Below are positions 56,486-64,000 of a DNA stretch of 64,000 nucleotides, one piece after another; the first letter of the stretch is position 1, and the number at the start of each line of letters is the position of its first letter. The stretch comes from Burkholderia mayonis (GTDB lineage Bacteria > Pseudomonadota > Gammaproteobacteria > Burkholderiales > Burkholderiaceae). The stretch is taken from positions 1,054,001 through 1,118,000 of the forward strand of contig NZ_CP013386.1 in NCBI RefSeq assembly GCF_001523745.2. The letters run 5' to 3'. A program made the position numbers and the translations under genes. The notes under the pieces were generated by a model that made no database searches, was not told where the DNA came from, and saw only the letters and a list, made by a program, of their open reading frames with translations.

Positions 56486-57637
56486 TCAGCGTTCGCCGTT
56501 CCTGAACGGATTGTGCTCGCGCAACTCGTCGACGTACGCATGGATCTGGTTCGTCTCCTGCGCGAGGAAGCGGCCGACCGCATCGGCGAACGCCGGATGC
56601 GCGAGCCAGTGCGCGGAGCGCGTGACGGTCGGCATGAAGCCGCGCGCGAGCTTGTGCTCGCCTTGCGCGCCGCCTTCGAACGTGTCGAGCCGCTCGTCGA
56701 TGCAGAATTCGAGCAACTGGTAGTACGCGGCCTCGAAGTGCAGGCACGGCACCTGTTCGAGCGCGCCCCAGTAGCGGCCGTACAGCGTGCCGCCGCCCGA
56801 CGCGTCGCGCTGGTAGACGGCGAGCGCGCTCGCGATCGGCTGGCCGTCGCGCTCGGCGATCACGAGCAGCAGGTTCTCCGGCATCGTCGCGCCGATCTCG
56901 CGGAAGAAGTCGAGATTCAGGTACGGGCTCGAAAAGTGCTCGCGGTACGTCTGCCGGTAGCAGCGCGTGAAGAAGCGCCATTCAGCGTCGGTCGCGTCCT
57001 CGCCGCGCACGCGGCGGAACGTGACGCCGGCTTCCGCGACCTTGCGGCGCTCCGCACGGATGTTTTTGCGCTTCTTCTGTTCGAGCGTGGCGAGAAATTC
57101 GTCGAAGTCGCGATAGCCGTCATTCAGCCAATGGAACTGCACGCCTTCGCGCAGCATCATCCCGATGTCGGCGAGCACGCGCGTCTCTTCGTCGGTCGGA
57201 AACAGCACGTGCAGCGACGACACGTCGCTCTGCTCGGCGAGCGCGACGAGCGTCGCGGCGAGCCGGCGGCGCGCGTCGTCGCCGACGGCGAGAAGCCGGC
57301 TGCCTTGCACGGGCGTGAATGGCACCGCGCACAGCAGCTTCGGGTAATACGGCAGCGCGTTGCGCTGATACGCGTCGGCCCACGCCCAGTCGAACACGTA
57401 TTCGCCATACGAATGGCGCTTCGCGTAAACGGGCGCAGCCGCGACGAGCGCGCCCGTTGCGCCGTCCGTCAGCGTGACGAAGCGGGGCGTCCAACCGGTG
57501 CCGTCGACCGCGCAGCCCGCGCGGTGCAGCGCGCTCAGGAAGGCGTGCTTCAGAAAGGGCGTCGGGCGCTCGGCGCGCGCGACGAGCGCGTCCCACTCGA
57601 CGGCGTTTGCGTCGAGCGGAGACGACAGGATGCCCAT
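56486..57637 (-). CDS. GNAT-fold acyltransferase of the COG3146/DUF482 family
   Basis: A 383-residue protein of the FemAB-like GNAT family annotated as COG3146 (peptidogalycan-type). Seen motifs: ERPTPFLKHAFLSALHRAGC, YAKRHSYGEYVFDWAWADAY with QRNALPYYPKLLCAVPFTPV, EQKKRKNIRAERRKVAEAGV, and FEGGAQGEHKLARGFMP near the end. ATG 57637 is taken from the family start (MGILSSPLDANAVEWDAL). The natural acceptor is unknown. It is divergent from nadE. Confidence 0.88.
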   Translation of the reverse strand: MGILSSPLDANAVEWDALVARAERPTPFLKHAFLSALHRAGCAVDGTGWTPRFVTLTDGATGALVAAAPVYAKRHSYGEYVFDWAWADAYQRNALPYYPKLLCAVPFTPVQGSRLLAVGDDARRRLAATLVALAEQSDVSSLHVLFPTDEETRVLADIGMMLREGVQFHWLNDGYRDFDEFLATLEQKKRKNIRAERRKVAEAGVTFRRVRGEDATDAEWRFFTRCYRQTYREHFSSPYLNLDFFREIGATMPENLLLVIAERDGQPIASALAVYQRDASGGGTLYGRYWGALEQVPCLHFEAAYYQLLEFCIDERLDTFEGGAQGEHKLARGFMPTVTRSAHWLAHPAFADAVGRFLAQETNQIHAYVDELREHNPFRNGER

Positions 57638-57680
57638 GCGATAATCAAAGCGTTCGTGTTTCAACGATCTGAATCCGTTT

Positions 57681-57720
57681 CGTTCGTACCCGGTTGTACC
57701 CGTTCGTACCCGTTTGCACC
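57681..57720. repeat. Four imperfect 10-bp tandem repeats between divergent genes
   Basis: Four consecutive decamers read CGTTCGTACC, CGGTTGTACC, CGTTCGTACC and CGTTTGCACC. The unit equals about one helical turn, and the array sits in the promoter gap between the acyltransferase and nadE. Confidence 0.85.
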
Positions 57721-57809
57721 GTCGGTCAGGCGCGCTGCCGCGCCGGCCGTCCGTGCGTTTGATCAAAGCCGTACGCGCTGCGGCCCGAGGAGGCCGCGCT
57801 GATCCCGTG

Positions 57810-59510
57810 ATGAAAACCCGTATCGCACTTGCCCAACTCAACGTCACCGTCGGCGATTTCGCCGGCAACGTCGCCAAGATCGTCGCCGCCGCGCGCGCCG
57901 CGCACGACGCCGGCGCGCAGCTCCTGATCGCGCCGGAACTCGCGCTGTCCGGCTATCCGCCCGAGGACCTGCTGCTGCGCCCCGCGTTCTACGCGGCGTC
58001 GGACGCGGCGCTCGCCGAGCTCGCCGCGCTGCTGAAGCCGCTCGCGGGGCTCGCGGTGCTGGTCGGCCATCCGCAGCGCGCGGCCGGCTCGGGCGCGTCA
58101 AGCGCCGATGGTAATGCAAACCGTCCGATCGAGCGCGGCGTCTCGCCGACCGATACCTACAACGCGGCATCGCTCATCGTCGACGGCGAGGTCGTCGGAA
58201 CGTACCGGAAGCAGGACCTGCCGAATACCGAGGTGTTCGACGAGAAGCGCTATTTCGCGACCGACGCCGCGCCGTACGTGTTCGAGCTGAACGGCGTGAA
58301 GTTCGGCGTCGTGATCTGCGAGGACGTGTGGCACGCGTCGGCCGCGCAGCTCGCGAAGGCGGCGGGCGCGCAGGCGCTGATCGTGCCGAACGGCTCGCCG
58401 TATCACATGAACAAGGAAGCGGTGCGGATCGACATCCTGCGCGCGCGGATTCGCGAGACCGGCCTGCCGATGATCTACGTGAATCTCGTCGGCGGCCAGG
58501 ACGAGCTCGTGTTCGACGGCGGCTCGTTCGTGCTCGACGGCGCGGGCGAGCTCGTCGCGAAGATGCCGCAGTTCGAGGAAGGCAATGCGATCGTCGAATT
58601 CGACGGCGCGCGACCGCTGCCTGCGCGGATCGCGCCGGAGCTGCCCGTCGAGGCGCAGGTGTATCGCGCGCTCGTGCTCGGCGTGCACGACTACATCGGC
58701 AAGAACGGCTTTCCGGGCGCGATCATCGGGCTGTCGGGCGGCGTCGATTCGGCGCTCGTGCTCGCGGTCGCGGTCGACGCGCTCGGCGCCGATCGCGTGC
58801 GCGCGGTGATGATGCCGTCGCGCTATACGGCCGACATCTCGACGACCGACGCGGCCGAGATGGCGAAGCGCGTCGGCGTGCGCTACGACCAGATCGCGAT
58901 CGCGCCGATGTTCGATGCGTTCCGCGCGTCGCTCGCGGGCGAATTCGCGGGCCGCGCCGAAGACGCGACCGAGGAGAACATCCAGGCGCGGATCCGCGGC
59001 ACGCTCTTGATGGCGCTGTCGAACAAATTCGGCTCGATCGTGCTGACGACGGGCAACAAGAGCGAGATGGCGGTCGGCTACTGCACGCTATACGGCGACA
59101 TGGCGGGCGGCTTCGCGGTGATCAAGGACATCGCGAAGACGCTCGTCTACCGGCTCTGTCACTACCGCAACGCCGCGGTCGAATACGGCAAGCTCGGCAT
59201 CATTCCGGAGCGGATTCTGACGCGCGCGCCGTCCGCCGAGCTGCGCGAGAACCAGACCGACCAGGACAGCCTGCCGCCGTACGACGTGCTCGACGCGATC
59301 ATGCGGATGTACATGGAAGAAGATCGGCCGCTCGCGGCGATCGTCGCGGCGGGCTACTCGGAGGCGGACGTCAAGCGCGTCACGCGGCTCATCAAGATCA
59401 ACGAGTACAAGCGCCGCCAGGCGCCCGTCGGCATTCGCGTCACGCATCGCGCGTTCGGGCGCGACTGGCGCTATCCGATCACGTCGCGCTTCTCCGAGAG
59501 CATCGACTGA
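57810..59510 (+). CDS. nadE: Glutamine-dependent NAD+ synthetase
   Basis: Makes NAD+ from nicotinate adenine dinucleotide with glutamine as nitrogen donor. ATG 57810 gives 566 residues: an N-terminal nitrilase-type glutaminase (RIALAQLNVTVGDFAGNVAK, Glu in LLIAPELALSGYPPEDLLL, Cys in FGVVICEDVWHASAA) and a C-terminal synthetase with the ATP loop IIGLSGGVDSALVLAVAVDA, LTTGNKSEMAVGYCTLYGDM. An in-frame GTG just before the ATG is an alternative. glnB follows 60 bases later. Confidence 0.96.
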   Translation: MKTRIALAQLNVTVGDFAGNVAKIVAAARAAHDAGAQLLIAPELALSGYPPEDLLLRPAFYAASDAALAELAALLKPLAGLAVLVGHPQRAAGSGASSADGNANRPIERGVSPTDTYNAASLIVDGEVVGTYRKQDLPNTEVFDEKRYFATDAAPYVFELNGVKFGVVICEDVWHASAAQLAKAAGAQALIVPNGSPYHMNKEAVRIDILRARIRETGLPMIYVNLVGGQDELVFDGGSFVLDGAGELVAKMPQFEEGNAIVEFDGARPLPARIAPELPVEAQVYRALVLGVHDYIGKNGFPGAIIGLSGGVDSALVLAVAVDALGADRVRAVMMPSRYTADISTTDAAEMAKRVGVRYDQIAIAPMFDAFRASLAGEFAGRAEDATEENIQARIRGTLLMALSNKFGSIVLTTGNKSEMAVGYCTLYGDMAGGFAVIKDIAKTLVYRLCHYRNAAVEYGKLGIIPERILTRAPSAELRENQTDQDSLPPYDVLDAIMRMYMEEDRPLAAIVAAGYSEADVKRVTRLIKINEYKRRQAPVGIRVTHRAFGRDWRYPITSRFSESID

Positions 59511-59537
59511 CGCGGCGCGCGGCGTAGAATCGGCTGA

Positions 59538-59909
<372 letters not shown>

Positions 59910-60212
59910 GGCCGGATTGCTCGGAAGAGGGGCCGTCGGCGCGGCGGGGCCGGACGGCTGCGGCTGCGCGGCGTCGTATGGGTGCTCGCGTTCGCGCATT
60001 GCGTTGGACGTATCGTGTCGCGCGCGAGGTCGCGCGACGTGCCGCTCAGTCTTGCTTCGTCGAGCGTTGCGTCATTCCGCCATTCCGTCGTTTCACGGTT
60101 TCGGCCCGCGCATAAAAAAACGGTGCGACACCTATGGGCATCGCACCGGTACGCGCCTCTCGCAGCAGCGTGAAAAGACTCTCTATCGGTTCAGACGATC
60201 CAGCGTTTGTGC
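59910..60212. other. Gap between convergent glnB and the porin gene
   Basis: 303 bases. It holds the porin terminator (60114-60148). No coding frame or other element is supported. Confidence 0.6.
60114..60148 (-). terminator. Porin gene terminator
   Basis: Minus strand: CGGTGCGA, 12-base loop, TCGCACCG, then seven T. It is about 65 bases after the porin stop. Confidence 0.85.
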
Positions 60213-61307
60213 TTAGAACAGGTGCTGGATGCCGGCGTACACGCCCGTCTGGCTGCCGCCGAACTTCGGATTGCCGGTCGAGATGTCGGTGCCCGCGCCG
60301 TTGGCGTTCAGGCCGAAGTTTGCGGTCTTGCTGTTGCGCACCGTCGCGACCTGAACGTCGAACAGCGTGCGCTTCGAGATGTTGTACGAGCCGCCGACCG
60401 TGTAGATGTTCGCGTTGCCGCCGCCGTGGTTCGCGTTGACGTGATACACGGCTGCGATCAGCGCGGCTGCCGGCGTGGCTTGCCACGTCACGCCGCCCCA
60501 CACCTGCTGAGTGCCCGTGATGCCGTTATTGACGACCGGGCCGCCGCTGCCGTCGGCGTGCGACGACTGGTAGGCCGCCTGCAGTTTGAACTGGCCGAGG
60601 AACACGTTCGCGCCGGCGAAGTATTCGCGCGAGTAGTTGAACACGTCGGAGAACTTGCCGTTGCTGTCGCGCGTTTCATCGTAGATGCCGCGCAACTGGA
60701 ACAGCGACGTCGTGTAGGTGAGCTGCGCACCGGCCGCGCGGCCCGGCTGGCCGGCCGTGGTGTTGCCGTTGAAGCTCGTCGAGTTCGAGAACGAGAACTG
60801 GCCGTAGAAATCGAGACCGTAGTACTTAGGCGACTGGTACGACACGTTGTTGCTGGTCTTGTTCCAGTTGCGGCCGCGCACGAGCGAAGCGGTCGACCAC
60901 GACGACTGGCCGAACGGGTCGAAGTCCCACACGCCGTTCGCGATCGCGAGTTCGCGGCCGAGCAGCAGGGTACCGTATGCGTCGTTGGAGATGCCGATCG
61001 TCGCCCAGCGATTCCAGAGACTGCCGCCGCCCGGGCCGTTGCCGCTCATCGTGTCGAAGCTGCCTTCCAACTGGAACACGATCTTGTTGCCGCCGCCGAT
61101 GTCTTCGGAGCCCTTCAAGCCCCAGAGGCTCGTGCCCCAGTCGCCGCTTTCCGCGCGCCAGCGGCTCGAGCTGCCGCCGTTCGCGCTCGGCAGGCCGCTC
61201 ATGTATTCGATGCCGGCGTCGAGACGGCCGTACAGTGTCACGCTGCTTTGAGCGTGAGCCGCCACTCCGGCAGTCGCCAGTACTGCCGCGAGCATAACTT
61301 TCTTCAT
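60213..61307 (-). CDS. Gram-negative general porin (OpcP/porin_4 type)
   Basis: Outer-membrane trimeric porin, 364 residues. ATG 61307 is chosen since GGAGG lies five bases ahead; ATGs at 61310 and 61319 are in frame. Signal peptide MKKVMLAAVLATAGVAAHAQ, then SSVTLYGRLDAGIEYMSG, many beta strands (YQSPKYYGLDFYGQFSFSNS; VGGSYNISKRTLFDVQVATV), and the terminal strand GVYAGIQHLF with C-terminal Phe. It permits diffusion of small solutes. Confidence 0.95.
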   Translation of the reverse strand: MKKVMLAAVLATAGVAAHAQSSVTLYGRLDAGIEYMSGLPSANGGSSSRWRAESGDWGTSLWGLKGSEDIGGGNKIVFQLEGSFDTMSGNGPGGGSLWNRWATIGISNDAYGTLLLGRELAIANGVWDFDPFGQSSWSTASLVRGRNWNKTSNNVSYQSPKYYGLDFYGQFSFSNSTSFNGNTTAGQPGRAAGAQLTYTTSLFQLRGIYDETRDSNGKFSDVFNYSREYFAGANVFLGQFKLQAAYQSSHADGSGGPVVNNGITGTQQVWGGVTWQATPAAALIAAVYHVNANHGGGNANIYTVGGSYNISKRTLFDVQVATVRNSKTANFGLNANGAGTDISTGNPKFGGSQTGVYAGIQHLF

Positions 61308-61857
61308 CATCTCCTCCATACCCTGTCAAAAAGTCAACCCAGAACTGCGCAACATGTCCGGCTTTGCATGCTGGACAAAATGGGTAACCAGAGAGACCGC
61401 GTGCAGGCCGGGTGGGCGACGCACGTGAGCGAGCGGACGGGAGTGCCGTTTTGCGGGCCCGTGCGGCCGGGATGGCCTGCCGGGGTCTCCTGTCGTCATG
61501 AAGTCAAACTACATTTCATGACTTTCGTTTTGCTACTTTGGTTACTAATTTAGCAAAAATACACTTTTGTGGCGACGAAAATCGTTGTTTGACTAGCACG
61601 TGTCGCCAAATTGCCATATATGTGTGCGCGGCCTCGCCGGACGACTTTCGTCAACGCGGCCGAATCCCTTGCCCGTCAAGGCACGCACGGAATCCGGCGG
61701 CATAGGTCAAGGATTGCCACTATTGACGCTGGAAATTCGTGAGGTTAAACGCGCCGGCGCTGATTGCGTCAGGAATCCGTAATGAAAACGCGGGTGGCGG
61801 ACCGGGCGCGCGGCCGCCGTTTCGCCGCCTGCGACGCGGCGCAGGGCGGGGCCGACG
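61308..61857. other. Porin upstream region, partly AT-rich
   Basis: 550 bases between the porin start and the end of the broken LysR gene. The part around 61500-61600 is AT-rich and has an 8-bp inverted repeat TTTTGCTA / TAGCAAAA (61528-61558), likely in the porin control region. TGGCGAC and GTCGCCA further right form a second inverted pair. No coding frame is supported. Confidence 0.6.
61528..61558. promoter_or_regulatory. Inverted repeat upstream of the porin gene
   Basis: TTTTGCTA and TAGCAAAA, 15 bases apart, about 220 bases ahead of the porin start. A regulator site is possible; the protein is unknown. Confidence 0.4.
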
Positions 61858-62777
61858 TCAGCGCGCGCGAGCGGTCGACGCGACCGGAGCCGTATCCATC
61901 AGTTGCGCGCGAATCCAGCGGTGTGCGTCGGTCCGCGCGTGCTTCGCGTGCGAATACACCTTCACCGTGTAGCGGGGGATCTCGAACGGCGCGGCGAAGA
62001 TCCGGATCGGCGCCGCGTGCCGCAGCACCTCGGCCGGATGGCGCGGAACCGTCATCAGCAGGTCGGAATCGGCGACGATGAAGGGCGCCGCGAGCACCGT
62101 CGGCAATTGCACGGCGACCTGCCGTTCGAGACCGAGCTTGTCGAGCACGTAGTCGATCACGCCGCGCGTCTCGTGCCACGGCGTGACGACGACGTGCCGC
62201 GCCGCGAGATATTGCGCGAGACTCGGGCGTCGCCGGATCGACGGATGGCGCTCGCTCGCGATCACGACGTAGTCGTCAGTGAGCCAGTCGAAGCTTTCGA
62301 TGCCGGGCGCGACCGCGCCCGTTTCCTCGTGATAGCCGAGCGCGAAGTCGATCCGGCCGGCGGCCAGATCCTCGGTCGCGATCTTGCGGCCCGAATAGAC
62401 GACGTGAAAACGCAATTGCGGCGCGACGCGCTGCATCCTGGAAATGAACGCGGGCAGCACCGCGAACGCCGTGTAGTCGGTCGCGGCGAATACGAACGTG
62501 CGCGTGCTGCGTTCCGGCTCGAAGCGGCGCGCGTGCGTTGCATGCCCTTGGACAGCACGTCGAGCGCCTCGCCGACCCAGCCCGCCATGTCCTCGGCTCG
62601 CACGGTCGGCTGCATCTCGTTGCCGAAGCGCACGAACAGCTCGTCGCCGAGCGCGTCGCTCAGCGCGGACGGACTGAGCGCGATCTCGTTCGCCGCAGCC
62701 GTGACCGAGCGATGGCGAAAGAGCGCGTCGAAGACGAGCAGCAGATTCAGATCGAGGCGGCGCAATGCGGGATGCAT
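61858..62777 (-). pseudogene. LysR-family (NodD-like) regulator gene, frameshifted and with an HTH deletion
   Basis: The reading starts at ATG 62777 (MHPALRRLDLNLLLVFDALF) with a LysR helix-turn-helix, then after VLSKGMQRTRA the frame shifts near 62521-62538 in a CG-rich run. In the other frame the protein continues as RFEPERSTRTFVFAATDYTA and on through VLPAFISRMQRVAPQLRFHV to the LysR effector domain, ending RAQLMDTAPVASTARAR. Also, SPSALSDALGDELFVRFG lacks about seven residues that normally give SDALxRLRxxLGDELF. The gene is thus broken in two ways, or carries an assembly error at the shift. Confidence 0.85.
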
Positions 62778-62907
62778 GACGTTCAATCGGAGATGAAGAA
62801 AATGCACTTCATTCATGGAATGACCTGAACGTAGCATGTCGACCTCGACAGCGCCAGCGGCCACGCGGCGCACATACTCGTCACGATCGGGCCGGGAGGG
62901 CCGCTAC

Positions 62908-63405
62908 ATGGATATCCGGATTCGAGCAGCCGCGGCGGACGACGCCGCGCTGATCCTGCGCTTCATCAACGAGCTCGCGATCTATGAAAAAGCCGAGGAG
63001 CAGGTGGTCGCGACAGTCGAATCGATCGAAGCGAGCCTCTTTCGCGGGGCGTCGCCCGCGCGCGCGCTGATCTGCGAGGCGGACGGCGAGCCGGCGGGCT
63101 TCGCGGTCTACTTCTTCTCGTATTCGACGTGGCTCGGCCGGCAGGGGCTGTATCTCGAGGATCTGTACGTATCGCCGCGCTTTCGCGGCGCGGGGGCAGG
63201 CAAGCGCCTGCTGCACGCGCTGGCGCGAATCGCGCTCGAGAACGGCTGCGGGCGCTTCGAATGGAGCGTGCTCGACTGGAACGCGCCCGCGATCCGTTTC
63301 TACGAGAGAATCGGCGCGAGCGCGCAGAGCGAATGGGTGCGTTACCGGCTCGCGGGCGACGCGCTGTGCGCGTTCGCGAGCGAAGCGCCTTCGGATGCGG
63401 CGTGA
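62908..63405 (+). CDS. GNAT family N-acetyltransferase
   Basis: A 165-residue acetyltransferase. ATG 62908 follows GGGAGGG at good spacing. It has RIRAAAADDAALILRFINEL, YLEDLYVSPRFRGAGAGKRL (acetyl-CoA-binding Q/RxxGxG/A) and CGRFEWSVLDWNAPAIRFYE, the pattern of the diamine (spermidine/thialysine-like, SAT) subgroup. Likely acetylates a small amine; substrate not shown. Confidence 0.9.
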   Translation: MDIRIRAAAADDAALILRFINELAIYEKAEEQVVATVESIEASLFRGASPARALICEADGEPAGFAVYFFSYSTWLGRQGLYLEDLYVSPRFRGAGAGKRLLHALARIALENGCGRFEWSVLDWNAPAIRFYERIGASAQSEWVRYRLAGDALCAFASEAPSDAA

Positions 63406-63452
63406 CGAGACGGTTGTGCGGGCGGGGACGTGCGCCGCGCCTGCTTGGCGGT

Positions 63453-64000
63453 TTACTTGAGGCTGCCGGACAGGAACTGCTTCAGGCGCTCGCTCTTCGT
63501 GCGGCCGAACACATCTGCGGGCGCGCCTTCTTCCTCGACCCGTCCCTGGTGCAGGAACATCACGTGGTTCGACACATTGCGCGCGAAGCCCATCTCGTGC
63601 GTGACGACGATCATCGTCCGACCTTCCTCCGCGAGCTTCTGCATCACCTTCAGCACTTCGCCGACGAGTTCCGGATCGAGCGCCGACGTCGGTTCGTCGA
63701 ACAGCATCACGTCCGGATGCATCGCCAGCGCCCGCGCGATCGCGACCCGCTGTTGCTGGCCGCCCGACAGGTGCGATGGATATTGCTTCTCGACGCGCGG
63801 CGCCAGCCCCACTTTCTCGAGGTATTCGCGCGCGCGCTCCTCGGCCTCGCGCTTCGGAATGCCGAGCACGTGCACGGGCGCTTCCATCACGTTCTCGAGC
63901 ACGTTCATGTGCGCCCACAGATTGAAGTGCTGAAACACCATCGCGAGCTTCGTGCGCACGCGCTGCAACTGCTTCGAATCGGCCGCCTTGAGCGCGCCCG
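63453..64000 (-). CDS. hisP: HisP-type polar amino-acid ABC transporter ATPase (partial, 5' end outside)
   Basis: The 3' part of an ABC ATPase gene runs off the right edge; about 182 residues are seen. Q-loop [20 protein letters not shown], signature [17 protein letters not shown], Walker [21 protein letters not shown] and the His switch [15 protein letters not shown] closely follow Salmonella HisP, ending [11 protein letters not shown]. It would energise import of histidine or basic amino acids. Walker A lies outside the window. Confidence 0.92.
   Translation of the reverse strand, partial: GALKAADSKQLQRVRTKLAMVFQHFNLWAHMNVLENVMEAPVHVLGIPKREAEERAREYLEKVGLAPRVEKQYPSHLSGGQQQRVAIARALAMHPDVMLFDEPTSALDPELVGEVLKVMQKLAEEGRTMIVVTHEMGFARNVSNHVMFLHQGRVEEEGAPADVFGRTKSERLKQFLSGSLK

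Noticed and set aside
56272..56505. 77-codon GTG frame in the AT-rich island
   Set aside because: Poor start, no homology recognised and abrupt change to GC-rich Arg-rich codons after 56400.

Overview
The window is a GC-rich, gene-dense bacterial chromosome segment. Its gene order and protein sequences fit the Burkholderia pseudomallei group (B. pseudomallei, B. thailandensis or B. mallei), large chromosome. Supporting signs are lgt beside a LysR gene, 6S RNA between zapA and an EVE-domain gene, a hemC-hemDX-hemY cluster beside ppc, OpcP-type porins, a small beta-proteobacterial DUF3460 protein, and long GC-driven antisense ORFs. I could not run a database search, so the species is inferred.

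Layout. 1-4.0 kb: end of a LysR regulator, lgt, a SIMPL-domain periplasmic protein, an EVE-domain protein, 6S RNA (ssrS), zapA and a coiled-coil partner. 4.1-16.3 kb: a cobalamin block. A cobalamin riboswitch leads btuB, a BtuC-type permease, its ATPase, cobT, cobS and cobC, all on the + strand. An opposing operon holds cobU, cbiB, cobD and btuF, and a divergent cobQ carries a 23-copy hexanucleotide repeat in its first codons. Import (BtuB, BtuF, BtuC, BtuD) and late nucleotide-loop assembly are therefore together; corrin-ring genes are not in the window. 16.7-21.1 kb: DoxX-like protein, orphan ParA ATPase, panC-panD, scpA and a DUF3460 protein. 21.3-27.3 kb: tamA-tamB, followed by a methyltransferase remnant. 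27.5-33.6 kb: metG, an OmpA-type lipoprotein, apbC (mrp), a SodC-like lipoprotein missing most metal ligands, and dcd. 33.7-39.2 kb: an inducible-type basic amino-acid decarboxylase coupled to an LprI-like protein, a HAD phosphatase and argH. 39.3-41.5 kb: remnants of a Csu-type fimbrial locus, then an XRE/MmyB regulator divergent from a methyltransferase. 41.7-49.2 kb: ppc and the haem cluster hemC-hemDX-hemY. 49.3-52.9 kb: an aldehyde dehydrogenase-SDR-MFS catabolic operon. 53.1-59.9 kb: ppa, a GIY-YIG protein, a DHA2-type MFS exporter, an AT-rich gene-poor stretch, a COG3146 acyltransferase, nadE and glnB. 60.2-64 kb: a porin, a broken LysR gene, a GNAT acetyltransferase and the 3' part of a HisP-type ATPase gene.

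Most of the window is ordinary core metabolism and envelope biogenesis. The unusual items are the hexamer repeat in cobQ, the ligand-poor SodC homologue, four decayed genes (LysR, methyltransferase, usher, spore-coat-U pilin), an AT-rich island with a strong hairpin near 56.2 kb, a helical-turn tandem repeat ahead of nadE, and the pairing of the decarboxylase with an LprI-like protein. I see no CRISPR array, insertion sequence, tRNA or rRNA, and no clear wholly new multi-gene system.
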